From contig JAZQFH010000036.1 of assembly GCA_045539425.1 (NCBI GenBank), positions 1-64,000 on the forward strand: 64,000 bases of DNA. The letters are read 5' to 3'. Shown piece after piece: positions 63,425-64,000 of this stretch. The DNA is from RUG14871 sp045539425 (GTDB lineage: Bacteria; Bacillota_I; Bacilli_A; Erysipelotrichales; Erysipelotrichaceae). Within the stretch, counting starts at the first letter, position 1; the number at the start of each line of letters is the position of its first letter. A program made the position numbers and the translations under genes. Under the pieces are notes generated by a model. It was not told where the DNA came from. It searched no databases and was given only the letters and a program-made list of their open reading frames with translations.

Positions 63425-64000
63425 TTACAGAAACCGTACGGTGTTGTAAATACTGATTCCGATGATGATAAACAAGAAACCGATAAACAGTTTGTTTACC
63501 GCTTCCGCATCGATCTTCTTATTAATCTTTCTGCCGACAATTCCGCCCAGGATTCCGCTGCCCGCCATAACGATCAGCCACAGAAGATTGAACTCAGGAA
63601 CGGAGTTGGTCACAAATGTGGTGATAAGAGAGGAAATCTGCGAGATCAGAATCACATAAAGGCTGTTCTGTGCGGCTTCCTTTGTCCCCATCGAGAAGAA
63701 ATAGGAAAGCACCACGAGATTGAACGGTCCTCCGCCGATGCCCATGAAACTCGACATCATGCCCAGCGCCAGACCGATAACGACACAGGCAAGCGGATGC
63801 TTCACACGGATCGTTTTGACCTTCTTTTTATTCAGCGTATAGATCAGTGTACCGAGGGTCGCTACTCCCAGAGAGATGGCCTGGTATGCCCCGACCCGGG
63901 ACGGATTGGCGGACGCATTCTTCAAAATGGAGAACAGCTGCTTGCCCAGAATGCCGCCAAGCGCGGCACCGATGGCCAGCGGGGTTCCCGTTGAGAGATC
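63425..64000 (-). CDS. TauE/SafE-family anion permease (5' end outside the window)
   Basis: C-terminal ~191 residues of a TauE/SafE (sulfite exporter-like) permease. The frame stays open to the window edge (TPLAIGAALGGILGKQL), so the start is off the right side. The second repeat unit is visible: GLALGMMSSFMGIGGGPFN (family motif GxxxGxxxGxGGG), then three more helices ending TVRFL. These proteins export or import sulfite, sulfoacetate or similar small acids. Substrate unknown. Confidence 0.85.
   Translation of the reverse strand, partial: DLSTGTPLAIGAALGGILGKQLFSILKNASANPSRVGAYQAISLGVATLGTLIYTLNKKKVKTIRVKHPLACVVIGLALGMMSSFMGIGGGPFNLVVLSYFFSMGTKEAAQNSLYVILISQISSLITTFVTNSVPEFNLLWLIVMAGSGILGGIVGRKINKKIDAEAVNKLFIGFLFIIIGISIYNTVRFL

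Noticed and set aside
1..64000. Prophage, insertion sequence or integrated element
   Set aside because: No integrase, transposase, terminal repeats or att-like tRNA duplication seen; gene content and composition look chromosomal throughout.

Overview
The window comes from a Gram-positive Bacillota (Firmicutes) chromosome, most likely an Erysipelotrichia-type gut bacterium. This rests on standard Firmicute gene content (LTA-synthase-like sulfatase, c-di-AMP cyclase pair, BspA/SLH surface protein, PepV), good AGGAGG-type ribosome sites and a mid-range GC by eye. Two features recall the Mollicutes: Asn at the RpoB position equivalent to E. coli His526, and a tRNA-Thr with anticodon AGU. The genus cannot be named from sequence alone. 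No integrase, transposase, phage module or CRISPR array is visible; this is core chromosome with scattered accessory genes.

Layout. 1-145: tandem strong promoters firing left out of the window, probably for an rRNA operon. 383-2665: BspA/SLH surface protein. 2826-7381: cell-wall operon (alpha/beta hydrolase, membrane-anchored MurF, Ddl, acidic membrane protein). 7476-9529: two-component system. 9670-12079: cdaA-cdaR. 12184-15313: TraB-like protein, TelA, tRNA-Leu, DUF5662 protein. 15381-21306: nucleotidyltransferase, tRNA-Thr, maf, fba, mrp, rlmD, pyrophosphatase-like protein and a membrane partner. 21485-23898: tRNA-Glu, tRNA-Gln, LtaS-like sulfatase. 24007-29855: a degenerate amidohydrolase-like gene with nitroreductase and xth, an MFS transporter, and a VanY operon ending in a 35-residue peptide. 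29978-34531: str operon (rpsL-rpsG-fusA-tuf) apparently continuing into tRNA-Lys. 34639-37488: MBOAT plus SGNH O-acetylation pair in the opposite direction. 37556-48585: rplKA, rplJL with an L10 leader, ybxB, rpoBC. 48791-52640: heterodimeric ABC exporter. 52706-58390: small membrane protein, EIIA-like protein, PepV, then a dUTPase-chagasin fusion with a radical SAM maturase and two HAD phosphatases. 58341-63378: XRE membrane regulator divergent from three lipoprotein genes. 63425-64000: TauE/SafE permease, cut by the window edge.

The genes form three functional groups. The first is envelope building (MurF/Ddl/VanY, LtaS, MBOAT/SGNH, CdaAR). The second is the transcription-translation core (rplKAJL, rpoBC, str, five tRNAs). 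The third is nucleotide housekeeping and stress (Maf, dUTPase, HADs, TelA, ExoIII). The most unusual items are the dUTPase fused to a chagasin-type protease inhibitor domain (55106-55873), the three-lipoprotein locus with its membrane-bound regulator, an EIIA-Man domain without its phosphorylated histidine, three genes that look leaderless, and a large symmetric switch in the L10 leader.
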